DNA from: Paraburkholderia silviterrae
Lineage (GTDB): Bacteria; Pseudomonadota; Gammaproteobacteria; Burkholderiales; Burkholderiaceae
DNA: 64,000 nt
NCBI RefSeq assembly: GCF_004353915.1
Contig: NZ_SMRP01000002.1
Location: forward strand, 1 to 64,000
Reading direction: 5' to 3'
Part shown: positions 43,042 through 52,040 of the stretch, piece after piece
How positions within the stretch are numbered: the stretch's first letter is position 1
Layout: every line of letters starts with the position of its first letter
The notes under the pieces: generated by a model
Told to the model about the DNA's origin: nothing
Databases searched by the model: none
What the model saw: only the letters and a program-made list of their open reading frames with translations
Translations under genes and position numbers: made by a program

Positions 43042-44477
43042 GTTGCGCTTCGGGCCAGACACGGGTCCCGCGCGCTCAGCAGCAGGGCTGGCTCGCCCAG
43101 GCGGGTCAATGGATGCAGCGGCACGGCGCGGCCATTCGCGCCGTGCAGTGGGTCGTCGTGGCGGTCTATGCGTTCCTGATCCTCGTGCCCGCGGTCATGC
43201 CGCTGCCCGGCGACACGGCGCATCTGTGGAACAACCTCACGCTCGCGGCGCAGTTCGTGTTCTGGGGCATCTGGTGGCCGTTCGTGCTGCTCTCGATGGT
43301 GCTGCTCGGGCGCGTGTGGTGCGGCGTGCTTTGCCCCGAAGGCGCGCTCAGCGAATTCGCGAGCAAGTTCGGACGCGGCTGGGCCATCCCGCACTGGATG
43401 CGCTGGGGCGGCTGGCCGTTCGTGGCGTTCGGTCTCACCACCATCTACGGGCAGATGGTGAGCGTCTATCAGTACCCCAAGGCGGTGCTGCTCGTGCTGG
43501 GCGGCTCGACGCTCGGCGCGATGGTCATCGGCTTCCTGTACGGGCGCGAAAAGCGCGTCTGGTGCAAGTATCTGTGCCCCGTGAACGGGGTTTTCTCGCT
43601 TCTGGCGCGTCTCGCGCCGTTTCACTTCAAGGTCGACGAAGACGCCTGGCGCAATTCGTACACGCACGGCGAGCACGGCGGGCGTCGCGTGATTCCTGTG
43701 AACTGCGCGCCGCTCGTGCCGCTGCGCAACATGAAGGGCGCCGCGGATTGCCACATGTGCGGGCGCTGCAGCGGCCATCGCGACGCGATCGCGCTCACGT
43801 GGCGCTCGCCCTCGCAAGAAGTGGTCGAGCTCGGCGACAAAGCGGCGAGCGGCTGGGACACCGCGCTCATTCTCTACGGCCTGCTTGGCATCGCGATCGG
43901 CGCGTTTCACTGGACCGGCTCGCCGTGGTTCATCGACCTCAAGCAGTCGATCGCGGGCTGGCTCATCGATCAGAACATCACCTGGCCGCTCGACACCAAT
44001 GCGCCGTGGTTCCTGCTCACGCACTATCCGGAGCAAAACGATGTGTTCTCCTGGCTCGACGGCACCATGATCGTGGGCTACATCGTCGCGACGGGGCTCG
44101 TCTACGGCACCGCGCTGTTGGCACTGCTCGCGCTCTCGAGCGCGCTTGTGGGACGTGTCGGACGTTTCGAGATGCGCCGGCTCCACCACTTCGCCCAGTC
44201 GCTCATTCCGCTCGCGGGCGCGGGCGTGTTCCTCGGCCTCTCGGCGACTACGCTCTCGCTCCTGCGCGCCGAGCACGTGCCGCTCGACTGGGCCGCGGAC
44301 GTGCGCATCGCGATCCTCGTGATCACGAACGCCTGGAGCGCGTGGCTCGCGTGGCGCGTCACGGGCCGCTACAGCACGCGCTTGTGGCAGCGCGCGCTCG
44401 CGCTGGCGGGCTTTTGCGCGGCGCTCGCCGTGGTCGACAGCGCCTGGTGGCTCATGTTCTGGGGCTGGACGCATTGA
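43038..44477 (+). CDS. ftrD: Polyferredoxin-type electron-transfer protein FtrD
   Basis: Membrane 4Fe-4S protein of 479 residues related to NapH/CcoG polyferredoxins. Cysteine motifs: CGVLCPEG and CKYLCPVNG beside the membrane, then NCAPLV and CHMCGRCSGH. Several hydrophobic segments surround them. In FtrABCD it is proposed to shuttle electrons for the redox cycle that moves iron through FtrC. It overlaps ftrC by 4 bases and ends the operon. After it, 44478-44650 holds no gene. Confidence 0.9.
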   Translation: MSCASGQTRVPRAQQQGWLAQAGQWMQRHGAAIRAVQWVVVAVYAFLILVPAVMPLPGDTAHLWNNLTLAAQFVFWGIWWPFVLLSMVLLGRVWCGVLCPEGALSEFASKFGRGWAIPHWMRWGGWPFVAFGLTTIYGQMVSVYQYPKAVLLVLGGSTLGAMVIGFLYGREKRVWCKYLCPVNGVFSLLARLAPFHFKVDEDAWRNSYTHGEHGGRRVIPVNCAPLVPLRNMKGAADCHMCGRCSGHRDAIALTWRSPSQEVVELGDKAASGWDTALILYGLLGIAIGAFHWTGSPWFIDLKQSIAGWLIDQNITWPLDTNAPWFLLTHYPEQNDVFSWLDGTMIVGYIVATGLVYGTALLALLALSSALVGRVGRFEMRRLHHFAQSLIPLAGAGVFLGLSATTLSLLRAEHVPLDWAADVRIAILVITNAWSAWLAWRVTGRYSTRLWQRALALAGFCAALAVVDSAWWLMFWGWTH

Positions 44478-44650
44478 GCACACGGTGTTTGAAGCACATG
44501 CTGGAAACCGCGCGAGGCGGCGTCCTTCTCGTCAATCGCGAATGACGGGTATACGTAGAAGGGCAGCGCAAAGGCGCGAGCGCGAGTGTTAATCTCAATA
44601 AACCGGGTCGGCAGAGGCGCCACCCGGTCTTTGACTTTTCGGAGAGACGT

Positions 44651-45058
44651 ATGCGAACGCGAGCAGTACTGACCGACGAAGACGTGACGAAAGTGGCCGA
44701 TGCGGCCATCGCGCACGCCCGTGCGAACGAGTGGAGTGTGACGATCGCGATCGTCGACGACGGCGGGCATCTACTGTATCTGCGCCGTCTCGACGGCGCT
44801 CCGGCCATCAGCAGCGAGGTGGCGCCGGGCAAGGCCCGCACGGCCGCGCTGGGGCGCCGCGAAAGCCGCGTCTACGAAGAGGTGATCCGCCAGGGCCGTA
44901 CGGCGTTCCTGAGCGTGCCGCTCACGGCCATGCTCGAAGGCGGCGTGCCGATCGTCGTGAGCGGCGACGTGATCGGCGCGGTGGGCGTCTCGGGCGTGAA
45001 GTCCGACCAGGATGCGGCCGTCGCACAGGCGGGCATCAAGGCGCTCAACCTCGAGTAA
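44651..45058 (+). CDS. GlcG/HbpS-family heme-binding-like protein (DUF336)
   Basis: A 135-residue protein with the GlcG/HbpS fold: VTIAIVDDGGHLLYLRRLDGA, KARTAAL, LEGGVPIV and GAVGVSGVKSDQD. Members bind heme or cobalamin in some cases, or are of unknown use beside oxidoreductases. GGAGAGAC precedes the ATG. It lies between the ftr operon and hemP, so a link to heme or iron is possible but not shown. Confidence 0.85.
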   Translation: MRTRAVLTDEDVTKVADAAIAHARANEWSVTIAIVDDGGHLLYLRRLDGAPAISSEVAPGKARTAALGRRESRVYEEVIRQGRTAFLSVPLTAMLEGGVPIVVSGDVIGAVGVSGVKSDQDAAVAQAGIKALNLE

Positions 45059-45117
45059 GCGCGGCAGTCACGGCGTGAAGAGGCGCGCCGTGACGCGCGC
45101 CGTGGCAGGCAGCAAAA

Positions 45118-45151
45118 GCAAAAAGCCGCGGACGGTGCCGCGGCTTTTTGC
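45118..45151 (+). terminator. Terminator after the GlcG/HbpS gene
   Basis: A 14-base stem: 45118-45131 pairs with 45138-45151 around ACGGTG, GC core with a T run (CTTTTTGC repeated). Confidence 0.85.
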
Positions 45152-45351
45152 TTTTTGCTTCGTACGCCGGGCGCTTCGCGCGACGCGGCGATTTTCATGG
45201 GTGAGAACAAAAAAGTGGCCTGGCTGGCTGGACGGCTGCTTGAAGGATGTGTGCACGAACGAAGGGGTCTAGATCTCGCGTGCAAACCGTCGTTGCTGGC
45301 TAATGCCCAACGCCCCTCATGGGAGGCGGTCCCCACAATACCCGGTACGAC

Positions 45352-45657
45352 CTACTTGGTCAGAATCAGCTTGCCGAGTCGCGTCGCGCGCAGCTGGTAC
45401 GTCTCCCCGTTATGCACGATGCTCACGTGGCTGCGGCCTTGCAGCAGCGCCGTGCTGTCGAGCGTGCGTTCGCTGGCCGCTTGCGCGCCGCCCGATGCGC
45501 CACCCTTCAAGCCACCCGCGGTGCCGCCCGTTATGCCGGCCGGGCTGACGCCTTTACGCGTGACAGCGGGCGCAGCGGGCTTCGACGGATGCGAGCCGGT
45601 CAACGCGGTGCCGGTGCGGCGCAGGCTGAGTGTCGGTGAGCGGTTGAAATCGGTCAT
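45352..45657 (-). CDS. hemP: Hemin uptake protein HemP
   Basis: Protein of 101 residues whose C-terminal 40 residues carry the HemP signature: STALLQGRSHVSIVHNGETYQLRATRLGKLILTK region. The N-terminal half is a low-complexity extension (GGTAGGLKGGASGGA). In some Burkholderia a HemP protein has been reported as an activator of heme-receptor expression. The start MTDFNRSPTL is preceded by a Fur-like box at 45696-45716. No heme receptor gene is nearby. Confidence 0.88.
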   Translation of the reverse strand: MTDFNRSPTLSLRRTGTALTGSHPSKPAAPAVTRKGVSPAGITGGTAGGLKGGASGGAQAASERTLDSTALLQGRSHVSIVHNGETYQLRATRLGKLILTK

Positions 45658-45695
45658 GAGCGTGACGGGGTTGGATCTCGATTCGATGGATTGAT

Positions 45696-45716
45696 GATAA
45701 ATGATAATCGTTCCCA
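45696..45716 (-). promoter_or_regulatory. Fur box upstream of hemP
   Basis: On the plus strand TGATAAT-C-GTTCCCA at 45702-45716, with AT-rich flanks (GATAAATGATAATCG). The left half is a perfect Fur heptamer. It is 39 bases before the hemP start. Confidence 0.75.
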
Positions 45717-45825
45717 TTCGCAACTTCGCTAAATTCATCGAAACCGAATAGCGATAGCTCGACCCACAAACGACGACGCCCGGCATCGAGCCGGGCGCAC
45801 GAGAGGAGCGGCCGCTCGAAGCGGC

Positions 45826-46311
45826 TCAGTGCAACGGCGCTTCGGACTCGCCCGGACCTTGCACGTACTGCCGGATCAGCCGAACGGTGTCGATATCCGA
45901 CTCGCGATACGCCGACTTCACGATCTCCGAAGTCTGGCGGTCGTCTTCGGTATCGGCCGTCGGCAGCGTGGTGCGGTACTCGAAGCGCAGGAACAGCTGA
46001 AGCTCGTCGGGCTGCTCGATCGTCATCGTGAGCGAGCCGCCCACATAGTCGGCGGTCGGCGAGATGTCGTAGCGCACGTTCTCGTTCGGCGTGAGCGTGA
46101 CGCGGTCGCGCACCGTGGCATGGCCGTAGTGCAGTTCGCGCTCGAGCGTGTTGCCCTCGCGCGAGAGGATCGTGCAGTCGTCGAGACCGATCACGAAAAG
46201 CTGCGGCTGTTCCGCCCGCAGCACTAGGCCTTCCCAAAGCTGCTCGCGCGTCATGGGCGGGACGAGCGGGTTCAGTGGGTCGTTGATCTGGATGAGGTGT
46301 TCGAAATTCAA
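45826..46311 (-). CDS. SRPBCC-type protein (DUF1857/AtaL-like)
   Basis: A 161-residue protein with the Bet-v-1-like layout of the SRPBCC superfamily: IQINDPLNPLVPPMTREQLWEGL, then strands such as ERELHYGHATVRDRVTLTPNENVRYDI and LQLFLRFEYRTTL, and a C-terminal helix. Members bind hydrophobic ligands; a substrate is not known. It lies on the minus strand between osmC-like and hemP genes, with a 36-base gap to the former. Confidence 0.75.
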   Translation of the reverse strand: MNFEHLIQINDPLNPLVPPMTREQLWEGLVLRAEQPQLFVIGLDDCTILSREGNTLERELHYGHATVRDRVTLTPNENVRYDISPTADYVGGSLTMTIEQPDELQLFLRFEYRTTLPTADTEDDRQTSEIVKSAYRESDIDTVRLIRQYVQGPGESEAPLH

Positions 46312-46347
46312 GGCGGCGCCTCTAAGTCGGTTTCCGTCCGCCGCCGC

Positions 46348-46746
46348 TCACGCGGCGACGAGCCCCGAACGGATCGTGATCGCGTTCGTCAAGACCTTGT
46401 GGACCGGGCAGGCGTTGGCGATCTGCAGCAGGCGTTCGCGCTGCTCGTCCGAGAGCGCGCCTTCGAGCACGATCTGGCGATCGATCGTCGTACCTTCATT
46501 GCCGGTTTCCATCGAGAGCTTCACGCGCACGCCGTCGAGCGGCCACTCCTTGCGCTGTGCATACATCTTGAGCGTGATCGACGTGCAGGCGCCGAGGCTC
46601 GAGAGCAGCAGCGAATAGGGCGCGGGGCCGGTGTCGCCGCCGCCGAGTCTCGCCGGTTCGTCGGCGAACCAGGTGTGGGTGCCGTCGTCGAACTGGACCT
46701 GATAGTTGGTCGAGCCAATGTGTGCGGTGACTGCGGTTGCGGCCAT
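46348..46746 (-). CDS. OsmC-family peroxiredoxin-like protein
   Basis: OsmC/Ohr-fold protein of 132 residues. The motif GPAPYSLLLSSLGACTSITLKMYAQRK carries the first conserved Cys (about 55), and the second Cys lies in ANACPVHKVL. The spacing fits YhfA-type OsmC proteins, which reduce organic hydroperoxides in several cases. GAGGAG precedes the ATG at 46746. It would form a unit with the following SRPBCC gene. Confidence 0.87.
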   Translation of the reverse strand: MAATAVTAHIGSTNYQVQFDDGTHTWFADEPARLGGGDTGPAPYSLLLSSLGACTSITLKMYAQRKEWPLDGVRVKLSMETGNEGTTIDRQIVLEGALSDEQRERLLQIANACPVHKVLTNAITIRSGLVAA

Positions 46747-46974
46747 GCGCTCCTCGCGGGCGGAACGGTTGAAAGGGAACACGCCGCGGCCGGTCGGGCC
46801 GGTCCGTTGGGCCGGCCCGTCGGGCGCGCGGCATGCAAAGCCTTATTGTGACGGAAAGCGGATAAAGCTGCGGAGGTGTCGACTGGGCGCGCCAGGCCAA
46901 CGCGCCTTGTTGATGCATCGAAGGCGCGCCGCCGGCGCTGCGCGCTTCAGTGCGCTCTGTGCATTCAAGCGCAT

Positions 46975-47856
46975 TCAGTGCGCGATGCGCCCCATGCGCC
47001 CGGCCTGATAGTCGAGCACGGCCTCGCGAATCTCCTGCTCGGTGCTCATCACGAACGGGCCGTAGCGCACGACCGGCTCGTTGAGCGGCACGCCGCCGAT
47101 CAGCAGGACTTCGACGGGCTCGGTTGCGTCGGCGGGCGCGGCAATCGTGACCGTGTCGCCGTCGCCGGCGAACGTCACCATCTGCTGCGCGCCGATAGCC
47201 TCATCGTTCGCGCCATATTGCGCCGTGCCGGAAAGGCCATAGGCGAACACATTCCAGTTGGCGGGCACCGGCTGTTCCACGCGTGCGCCGGGTGCGAGCG
47301 TGAAGTGCAGGTAGAGGATGGGCGTGCGCGTCTCGATGGCCGCGTTCACGCCGAGCGACTCGCCCGCGATCACCTTGACCGTGGCCTTGCCGTCGGCCGA
47401 TTGCCCCTGCGGGATGCGCGTGTGCGAGATCTCCTGATAGCGCGGCGCGATCATCTTGTCGCGCGCGGGCAGGTTCACCCACAGCTGCAGGCCGTGCACG
47501 CGACCGCCCGTGCGCGCGAATTCGGGGTCGGGCATCTCGCTGTGGACCACGCCGGCGCCGGCCGTCATCCACTGAACATCGCCGGGGCCGAGCGTGCCGG
47601 AGTGGCCTGCCGAGTCCTTGTGGCCGAAGCGCCCCTCGAGCGCATAGGTGACCGTCTCGAAGCCGCGGTGGGGATGGTCGGGCGCGCCCATGGCCGCGCC
47701 GGGCGCGTAATCGACAGGCCCCATCTCGTCGAGCAGCAGGAACGGGTCGAAATCCATCAGCTGGCGCGTGGGGAACGGGCGATGGACGATGAATCCACCG
47801 CCTTCGGTGGTGCGAACCGCGGGAAAAACGTGGGCGATCGAACGGACGGCCGACAT
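46975..47856 (-). CDS. Pirin family protein
   Basis: Bicupin of 293 residues. The N-terminal cupin has the metal ligands in HPHRGFETVTYALEG, and VQWMTAGAGVVHSEMP is the hallmark of pirins. Some pirins have quercetinase activity or act as redox-related cofactors. GAGGTG lies before the ATG at 47856. It is divergent from a LysR gene, a common arrangement in which the LysR protein controls the pirin gene in response to redox stress. Confidence 0.93.
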   Translation of the reverse strand: MSAVRSIAHVFPAVRTTEGGGFIVHRPFPTRQLMDFDPFLLLDEMGPVDYAPGAAMGAPDHPHRGFETVTYALEGRFGHKDSAGHSGTLGPGDVQWMTAGAGVVHSEMPDPEFARTGGRVHGLQLWVNLPARDKMIAPRYQEISHTRIPQGQSADGKATVKVIAGESLGVNAAIETRTPILYLHFTLAPGARVEQPVPANWNVFAYGLSGTAQYGANDEAIGAQQMVTFAGDGDTVTIAAPADATEPVEVLLIGGVPLNEPVVRYGPFVMSTEQEIREAVLDYQAGRMGRIAH

Positions 47857-47978
47857 GGATATCACCTCGAAAAAATGGGAATTACGCGATATGCGAAACA
47901 AACCGCTATTATAGGTAGCCGATTTGGCCTGTTTGACCGCCTGATCGCAATGGATTGTCCCATCGCTGGAACGACGAC

Positions 47979-49019
47979 ATGAAAATCGATTCGCACAACC
48001 TGAACGACCTGATGTACTTCTCGCAGGTGGTGGAGCACGGCGGATTCTCGGCGGCCGAACGCGTGCTCGGCATTTCGAAGTCGCGGCTCTCGCGGCGGGT
48101 GAGCGAGCTGGAGGCATCGCTCGGCGTGCGTCTGTTGCAGCGCTCCACGCGCAAGCTCGCGCTCACCGAGGCGGGCGAGCTCTTCTACCAGCATTGCCGC
48201 GCCATGCTCTCGGAGGCACAGGCCGCGGTGAACGTCGTTCAGTCCTTGCGTTCGTCGCCGCGCGGCACGGTGCGCGTGAGCGTGCCGGTCACGCTTTCGC
48301 AAACCATCTTTGCGCAGATCATTCCCGAATTCATGCATCGCTTCCCGGAAGTGCGGGTGGTGGTGCGCGTGACGAACCGCGTGATCGACCTCTTCGAGGA
48401 TTCGGTCGATATTGCCTTGCGCGTGCGCTCGGAGCCGCCGGAGAACGCCAACATCGTGGTGCGGCCGCTGTGGCGCACCGAGCAGATGCTGGTGGGCGCG
48501 CCGAGCCTGCTCGCGCAGAATGCGCCACCGCTCACGCCCGAAGATCTCGAACGCTTCGAGACGCTCGACACCCCCACGAGCGACGGCCGTCACGTGTTCC
48601 ATCTGATCGCGCCGGACGGCAAGCATCACGCGCACGAGCACGAGCCGCGCCTGATCACCGCCGACCTCATGATGATTCGCGAGGCCGTGCTGCAGGGCCT
48701 CGGCATCGCCGCGCTGCCGGAGATGATGTATGGCGCCGCGCTGCGCTCGGGCAAGCTCTCGCCGGTGATGCCGGGCTGGACGCTGCCGGTGCCGCAGCTC
48801 TACGCGGTCTTTCTCTCGCGTCAGGGCATGGTTCCCGCGGTGCGCGCGTTCGTCGACTACCTGGTCGAGGTGCTCGATGCGGACAAGAGCCTTCAGCAGG
48901 AATGCCCGCTCAGGAGCGATGTCGTTGCGCTGATGGGCGAGGGCGCTGGGAAAGGCGCGCCAGGTGCCGAGAGCAGCCTGCCGCACACGAAGGCCGTGCG
49001 CAACATCGAAACCGCTTGA
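47979..49019 (+). CDS. LysR-family regulator divergent from pirin
   Basis: LysR-type regulator of 346 residues. The N-terminal helix-turn-helix is LMYFSQVVEHGGFSAAERVLGISKSRLSRRVSELE and the co-inducer domain follows (QTIFAQIIPEFMHRFPEVRV). It has an unusually long C-terminal tail after LVEVLDADKS, about 50 residues rich in small residues. The start MKIDSHNLNDL was chosen over an in-frame site 8 codons upstream. The 122-base gap to the pirin gene likely holds its operator. Confidence 0.9.
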   Translation: MKIDSHNLNDLMYFSQVVEHGGFSAAERVLGISKSRLSRRVSELEASLGVRLLQRSTRKLALTEAGELFYQHCRAMLSEAQAAVNVVQSLRSSPRGTVRVSVPVTLSQTIFAQIIPEFMHRFPEVRVVVRVTNRVIDLFEDSVDIALRVRSEPPENANIVVRPLWRTEQMLVGAPSLLAQNAPPLTPEDLERFETLDTPTSDGRHVFHLIAPDGKHHAHEHEPRLITADLMMIREAVLQGLGIAALPEMMYGAALRSGKLSPVMPGWTLPVPQLYAVFLSRQGMVPAVRAFVDYLVEVLDADKSLQQECPLRSDVVALMGEGAGKGAPGAESSLPHTKAVRNIETA

Positions 49020-49376
49020 AGCGTACGTGGCGCATCACAGGGAGACGCTTTGCGAACGCGTACGGGCGTGCGCTTGTATGAAACTTGGGACAATGCACAT
49101 CGCACGCCAAGCGCAATTTGCATTTAGGCATTCAAGCGTCGTCGGCAATCGTTACTTTCAATGGCCGAAGTATTGAACGTGTGCAGCGAGAGGAATATAT
49201 TGGAGTCCTTCTCGCCAAGCACCGGTCTTGAGCGGGAATTGATGGCCGCTATCATAGTGGGCCTTCAGGGCTGAAAGCGCAGTCCGTGTCGAACACGGCA
49301 TGTCGCATGTGCCGACGTGAACCGAGCGATTGTCGGGGAGTGTCGCCACCGCCCGAATGCGCCGCGTGCGCACGAA
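49020..49376. other. Gene-free stretch between the LysR gene and exbD
   Basis: Nothing recognisable on either strand. The terminator that follows belongs to the exb operon. Confidence 0.6.
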
Positions 49377-49408
49377 AAAAGGCCCTCATCTGACGATGAG
49401 GGCCTTTT
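49377..49408 (-). terminator. Terminator of the tonB-exbB-exbD operon
   Basis: A 14-base stem (49377-49390 with 49395-49408) around TGAC, core GGCCCTCATC, flanked by an A run that gives the T run on the minus strand. Confidence 0.92.
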
Positions 49409-49448
49409 ACTTGGTACTTCGAAAAGCGTCAGACCGCTTTTCGCACGC

Positions 49449-49868
49449 TCAATGACGGGCCGGATCGGTGACGAAGCCGAGCTTCGTGAGGCCGCCGCTT
49501 TGCGCCGCGGACATCACCTGCGCAACTTTCTCGTAGGCGACCTTGCGGTCCGCGTTCAGATGCAGCTCGGGCTGCGGTTGCTGTTGCGCTGCTGCGGCGA
49601 TCTTCGTTTTGAGCGCGTCGTCGCTGACGGCCGCGCCGTCCCACAGCACCGTGCCGTCCGCCTCGATCGATATGTTGATCTGCGCGGGCTTGGTGTCTTC
49701 CTTCTGGCTGCTCGCATGCGGCAGATCGATCTTCACGGCGTGACGGATCACGGGAATCGTCACCATGAAAACGATCAGGAGAACCAACATGACGTCGACG
49801 AGCGGCGTCATGTTGATCTCGTTCATGAGGCCATCGTCGTCGTCGCTGGCAAAGGGGCTCATCGCCAT
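49449..49868 (-). CDS. exbD: Biopolymer transport protein ExbD
   Basis: Proton-channel subunit of the TonB energy system, 139 residues. A cytoplasmic start with DDDDGLMNEINMTPLVDVMLVLLIVFMV contains the essential membrane Asp (PLVDVML, near 25). A periplasmic domain follows. The first ATG at 49868 has GGAGG 8 bases upstream. It follows exbB by 18 bases. Confidence 0.95.
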   Translation of the reverse strand: MAMSPFASDDDDGLMNEINMTPLVDVMLVLLIVFMVTIPVIRHAVKIDLPHASSQKEDTKPAQINISIEADGTVLWDGAAVSDDALKTKIAAAAQQQPQPELHLNADRKVAYEKVAQVMSAAQSGGLTKLGFVTDPARH

Positions 49869-49886
49869 GTTGCTTGCCTCCGCTCG

Positions 49887-50612
49887 TTAATGGTTGCGCG
49901 CTGCGACGCGCAGATTGCCGTTCTTCGCCGTCGACGAGATATGCGCGCCCGTCACGAAGAACGCATGCAGGCCGTGCGCAAAGCGGTTGAGCTTCGTGAC
50001 GACCGCCTTGTTGCCGCGCGTGAGCGCGTTATAGCCGAGCACCGCCGGAATTGCGACAAAGAGGCCGAATGCCGTCATGATCAGCGCCTCGCCCACCGGG
50101 CCCGCAACGGCGTCGATCGAGGTCTGGCCCGTCGCGCCGATAGTAAGCAGTGCGTGATAGATGCCCCATACCGTGCCGAACAGGCCGACGAACGGCGCCG
50201 TGCTGCCGATCGAGGCGAGGATCGCGAGGCCCGACTGCATCTTCGCAACGCAATCGTCCATGGTGTCCTTCAGGCAGCGCGTGACCCAGTCCGATACGTC
50301 CATGCGGTCGTGCAGATGCGGCTGCGTCTGGTGATGGTGGTCGGCGGCTTCCTGGCCCGAGAGGGCGAGGGCGAGGAACGGGTTGTCCTCGCGCGTGCCG
50401 TTGCCGAGCTTCTTCACGCCATCGGCGAAGTCCTCCGAATGCCAGAACGAGGTCTCGGCGTTCTTCGTGAGGCGCTTCAGGCGCGCGACGTTCCAGCCCT
50501 TCACGACGATCACGCACCACGACAGCACCGACATGATCAACAGCGCGAGCGCGATGCCGCGCGTCACGAAATCCCCTTGCGCCCAGACGTGGGCGATACC
50601 GTAGTTCTGCAT
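49887..50612 (-). CDS. exbB: Biopolymer transport protein ExbB (MotA/TolQ/ExbB family)
   Basis: Membrane scaffold of the TonB motor, 241 residues. A first membrane segment lies near 15-38, a large cytoplasmic loop follows, and then the paired segments with the TolQ/ExbB signature LASIGSTAPFVGLFGTVWGIYHAL and EALIMTAFGLFVAIPAVLGYN. GAGGAAAAACC precedes the ATG. It is 107 bases after tonB, same strand. Confidence 0.95.
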   Translation of the reverse strand: MQNYGIAHVWAQGDFVTRGIALALLIMSVLSWCVIVVKGWNVARLKRLTKNAETSFWHSEDFADGVKKLGNGTREDNPFLALALSGQEAADHHHQTQPHLHDRMDVSDWVTRCLKDTMDDCVAKMQSGLAILASIGSTAPFVGLFGTVWGIYHALLTIGATGQTSIDAVAGPVGEALIMTAFGLFVAIPAVLGYNALTRGNKAVVTKLNRFAHGLHAFFVTGAHISSTAKNGNLRVAARNH

Positions 50613-50719
50613 GGTTTTTCCTCTATTTCAATTCGTCTAAACGGTGCAATGCTCAGGTCAGTTCTCAGGCGGCCGCATCGCGCGCGCGGCGGCCCGCAGC
50701 GGCCCCTTGCCTGCAAGAC

Positions 50720-51469
50720 TCAATCTTGCAGGCTGAAATCGAACGGCTGGGTGTAGGCCGCGCGCACGGGCTGGCCGTCTTCCATATACGGCTTGCACGC
50801 GCTGCTGCGCATGGCGGCGAGCGCGGCGTCGTCGAGGCGGCTGTAGCCGCTGCTCTTCTTGAGCTCGATGTTCTCGAGCTTGCCGGTGAGCCCCACCACG
50901 AAGTGCACGTAGGCGACGCCGGTCTCGCCGCGGCGCTTCGAGAGCATCGGGTAGTCGGGCTGAACGATGTTGCAGTCCAGATGCGAGACGTTCTTGGGCG
51001 CGGTGAGCGCCATCGTCGGTTTGCCTTGTGCGGGAGCGGCGGCCTGCGGCGCTGGCGCTGCAGTGGACGGCGCGGGGGCGGGTGGCGCCGGTTCGGCGGG
51101 CGCGGGTGCCTCGGCCACGTGCTGCGAGGGTGCGTCGGTCACCGGCAGCGGTGTGGGCGTTGGCTTTGGTTTTGGCTGAACCTTGGGTTTTTCGCGGCTC
51201 ACGTGCGGCACTGGCTTGGGCGGCGGCGTGGGTGTCGACTGGATTGCGGCCGGCGCGGCCACCGGCTCCGGCTGGAGCAGTTCGGCCGTGATCGTGCGGG
51301 ATTCGAGCGCAACGGGCGTCGCGACGTTGCGTTGGGTCAGGACGACGGCAATGAGCGTGGCGTGCAGCGCGATGACGATCGCGCCAGCGGTCACGGCGCG
51401 GCGATGCGTGCCTGACGTAAGAAAAGCGGGAAGCACTGGCGCGTTGGCGGTGGTTTGGGAAGCCTGCAT
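50720..51469 (-). CDS. tonB: TonB energy transducer
   Basis: TonB of 249 residues: a single N-terminal anchor (AVTAGAIVIALHATLIAVVL, about 25-44), a proline/lysine-rich rigid linker across the periplasm (KPKVQPKPKPTPTP), and the C-terminal domain with the YP box (CNIVQPDYPMLSKRRGETG) that grips outer-membrane receptors. In operon order tonB-exbB-exbD, behind bfd, consistent with iron-repressed siderophore and heme import. Confidence 0.95.
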   Translation of the reverse strand: MQASQTTANAPVLPAFLTSGTHRRAVTAGAIVIALHATLIAVVLTQRNVATPVALESRTITAELLQPEPVAAPAAIQSTPTPPPKPVPHVSREKPKVQPKPKPTPTPLPVTDAPSQHVAEAPAPAEPAPPAPAPSTAAPAPQAAAPAQGKPTMALTAPKNVSHLDCNIVQPDYPMLSKRRGETGVAYVHFVVGLTGKLENIELKKSSGYSRLDDAALAAMRSSACKPYMEDGQPVRAAYTQPFDFSLQD

Positions 51470-51532
51470 GTTAGCGTGGCCGTCCGAAAGACGACGGCGC
51501 GCTGGCAGGGCAACGCGTCGCGACGGGCGGCT

Positions 51533-51595
51533 TTATTTGCGAAAGATCAACAGCGAGATGCACACGGTGGTCACGAATCCGATCAGCAATTCCAT
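51533..51595 (-). CDS. Possible 20-residue single-span membrane peptide
   Basis: A tiny frame MELLIGFVTTVCISLLIFRK with GAGGAG 9 bases before the ATG, a good site. It would be one hydrophobic span with a basic end (FRK), the usual look of small membrane proteins. It lies between bfd and tonB on the same strand, 63 bases before tonB. It is not a known family to me; it could be a real micro-protein or a leader peptide. Coding is inferred only from the ribosome-binding site and hydrophobicity. Confidence 0.5.
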   Translation of the reverse strand: MELLIGFVTTVCISLLIFRK

Positions 51596-51744
51596 CCCGG
51601 TAAACTCCTCTTTAGAAGGAAACGGGGGCTAGCTGGCTGGTCGTGAAACTGGCTTGCTGTCGGCAGTAAAGCGCCCGGGCGTAAAGCGTGCGAGCGGTGC
51701 AGCAAAGGCGCGCGCCGCAAAGGGCGAGACGCGCCTTGTGGTTC

Positions 51745-51996
51745 TCAGGCGGCCTTGCGCTCGTAGAACGTGAGGGGGACGGCCTGCGGCACGGCGACCG
51801 GATGCGCATGGCTCACGCCGCAGCGGGTTGCGCAGGCGCCGCTTTGCGCCATCACTTCGCGAACGGATTCTTCGCACTTGCCGCAGCAGGTCGCGACGCC
51901 GAGTTCGAACTGCAACTCGTCGAAAGAGTCCATGCCCTCCGCGATGGAGGCACGAATCGTCCGGTCGGAGACGGACTTGCACACGCAGACAATCAT
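51745..51996 (-). CDS. bfd: Bacterioferritin-associated ferredoxin
   Basis: A [2Fe-2S] protein of 83 residues that reduces bacterioferritin to release iron. The four cysteines are in MIVCVCKSVSD and VATCCGKCEE, the BFD fold. The tail after that (SHAHPVAVPQ) is longer than in the E. coli protein. Its promoter holds a Fur box, matching its use when iron is short. The bfr gene is 1.2 kb away on the same strand but behind murI. Confidence 0.92.
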   Translation of the reverse strand: MIVCVCKSVSDRTIRASIAEGMDSFDELQFELGVATCCGKCEESVREVMAQSGACATRCGVSHAHPVAVPQAVPLTFYERKAA

Positions 51997-52019
51997 GATG
52001 GACCGCAATAGATAGGGGT

Positions 52020-52040
52020 AATGCGAATTATTATCATTAT
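52020..52040 (-). promoter_or_regulatory. Fur box upstream of bfd
   Basis: TGCGAAT-T-ATTATCA at 52022-52036: the right half is a perfect Fur heptamer and the flanks are AT-rich. It lies 26 bases before the bfd start. The rest of 52041-52289 is GC-rich and shows no gene. Confidence 0.75.
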
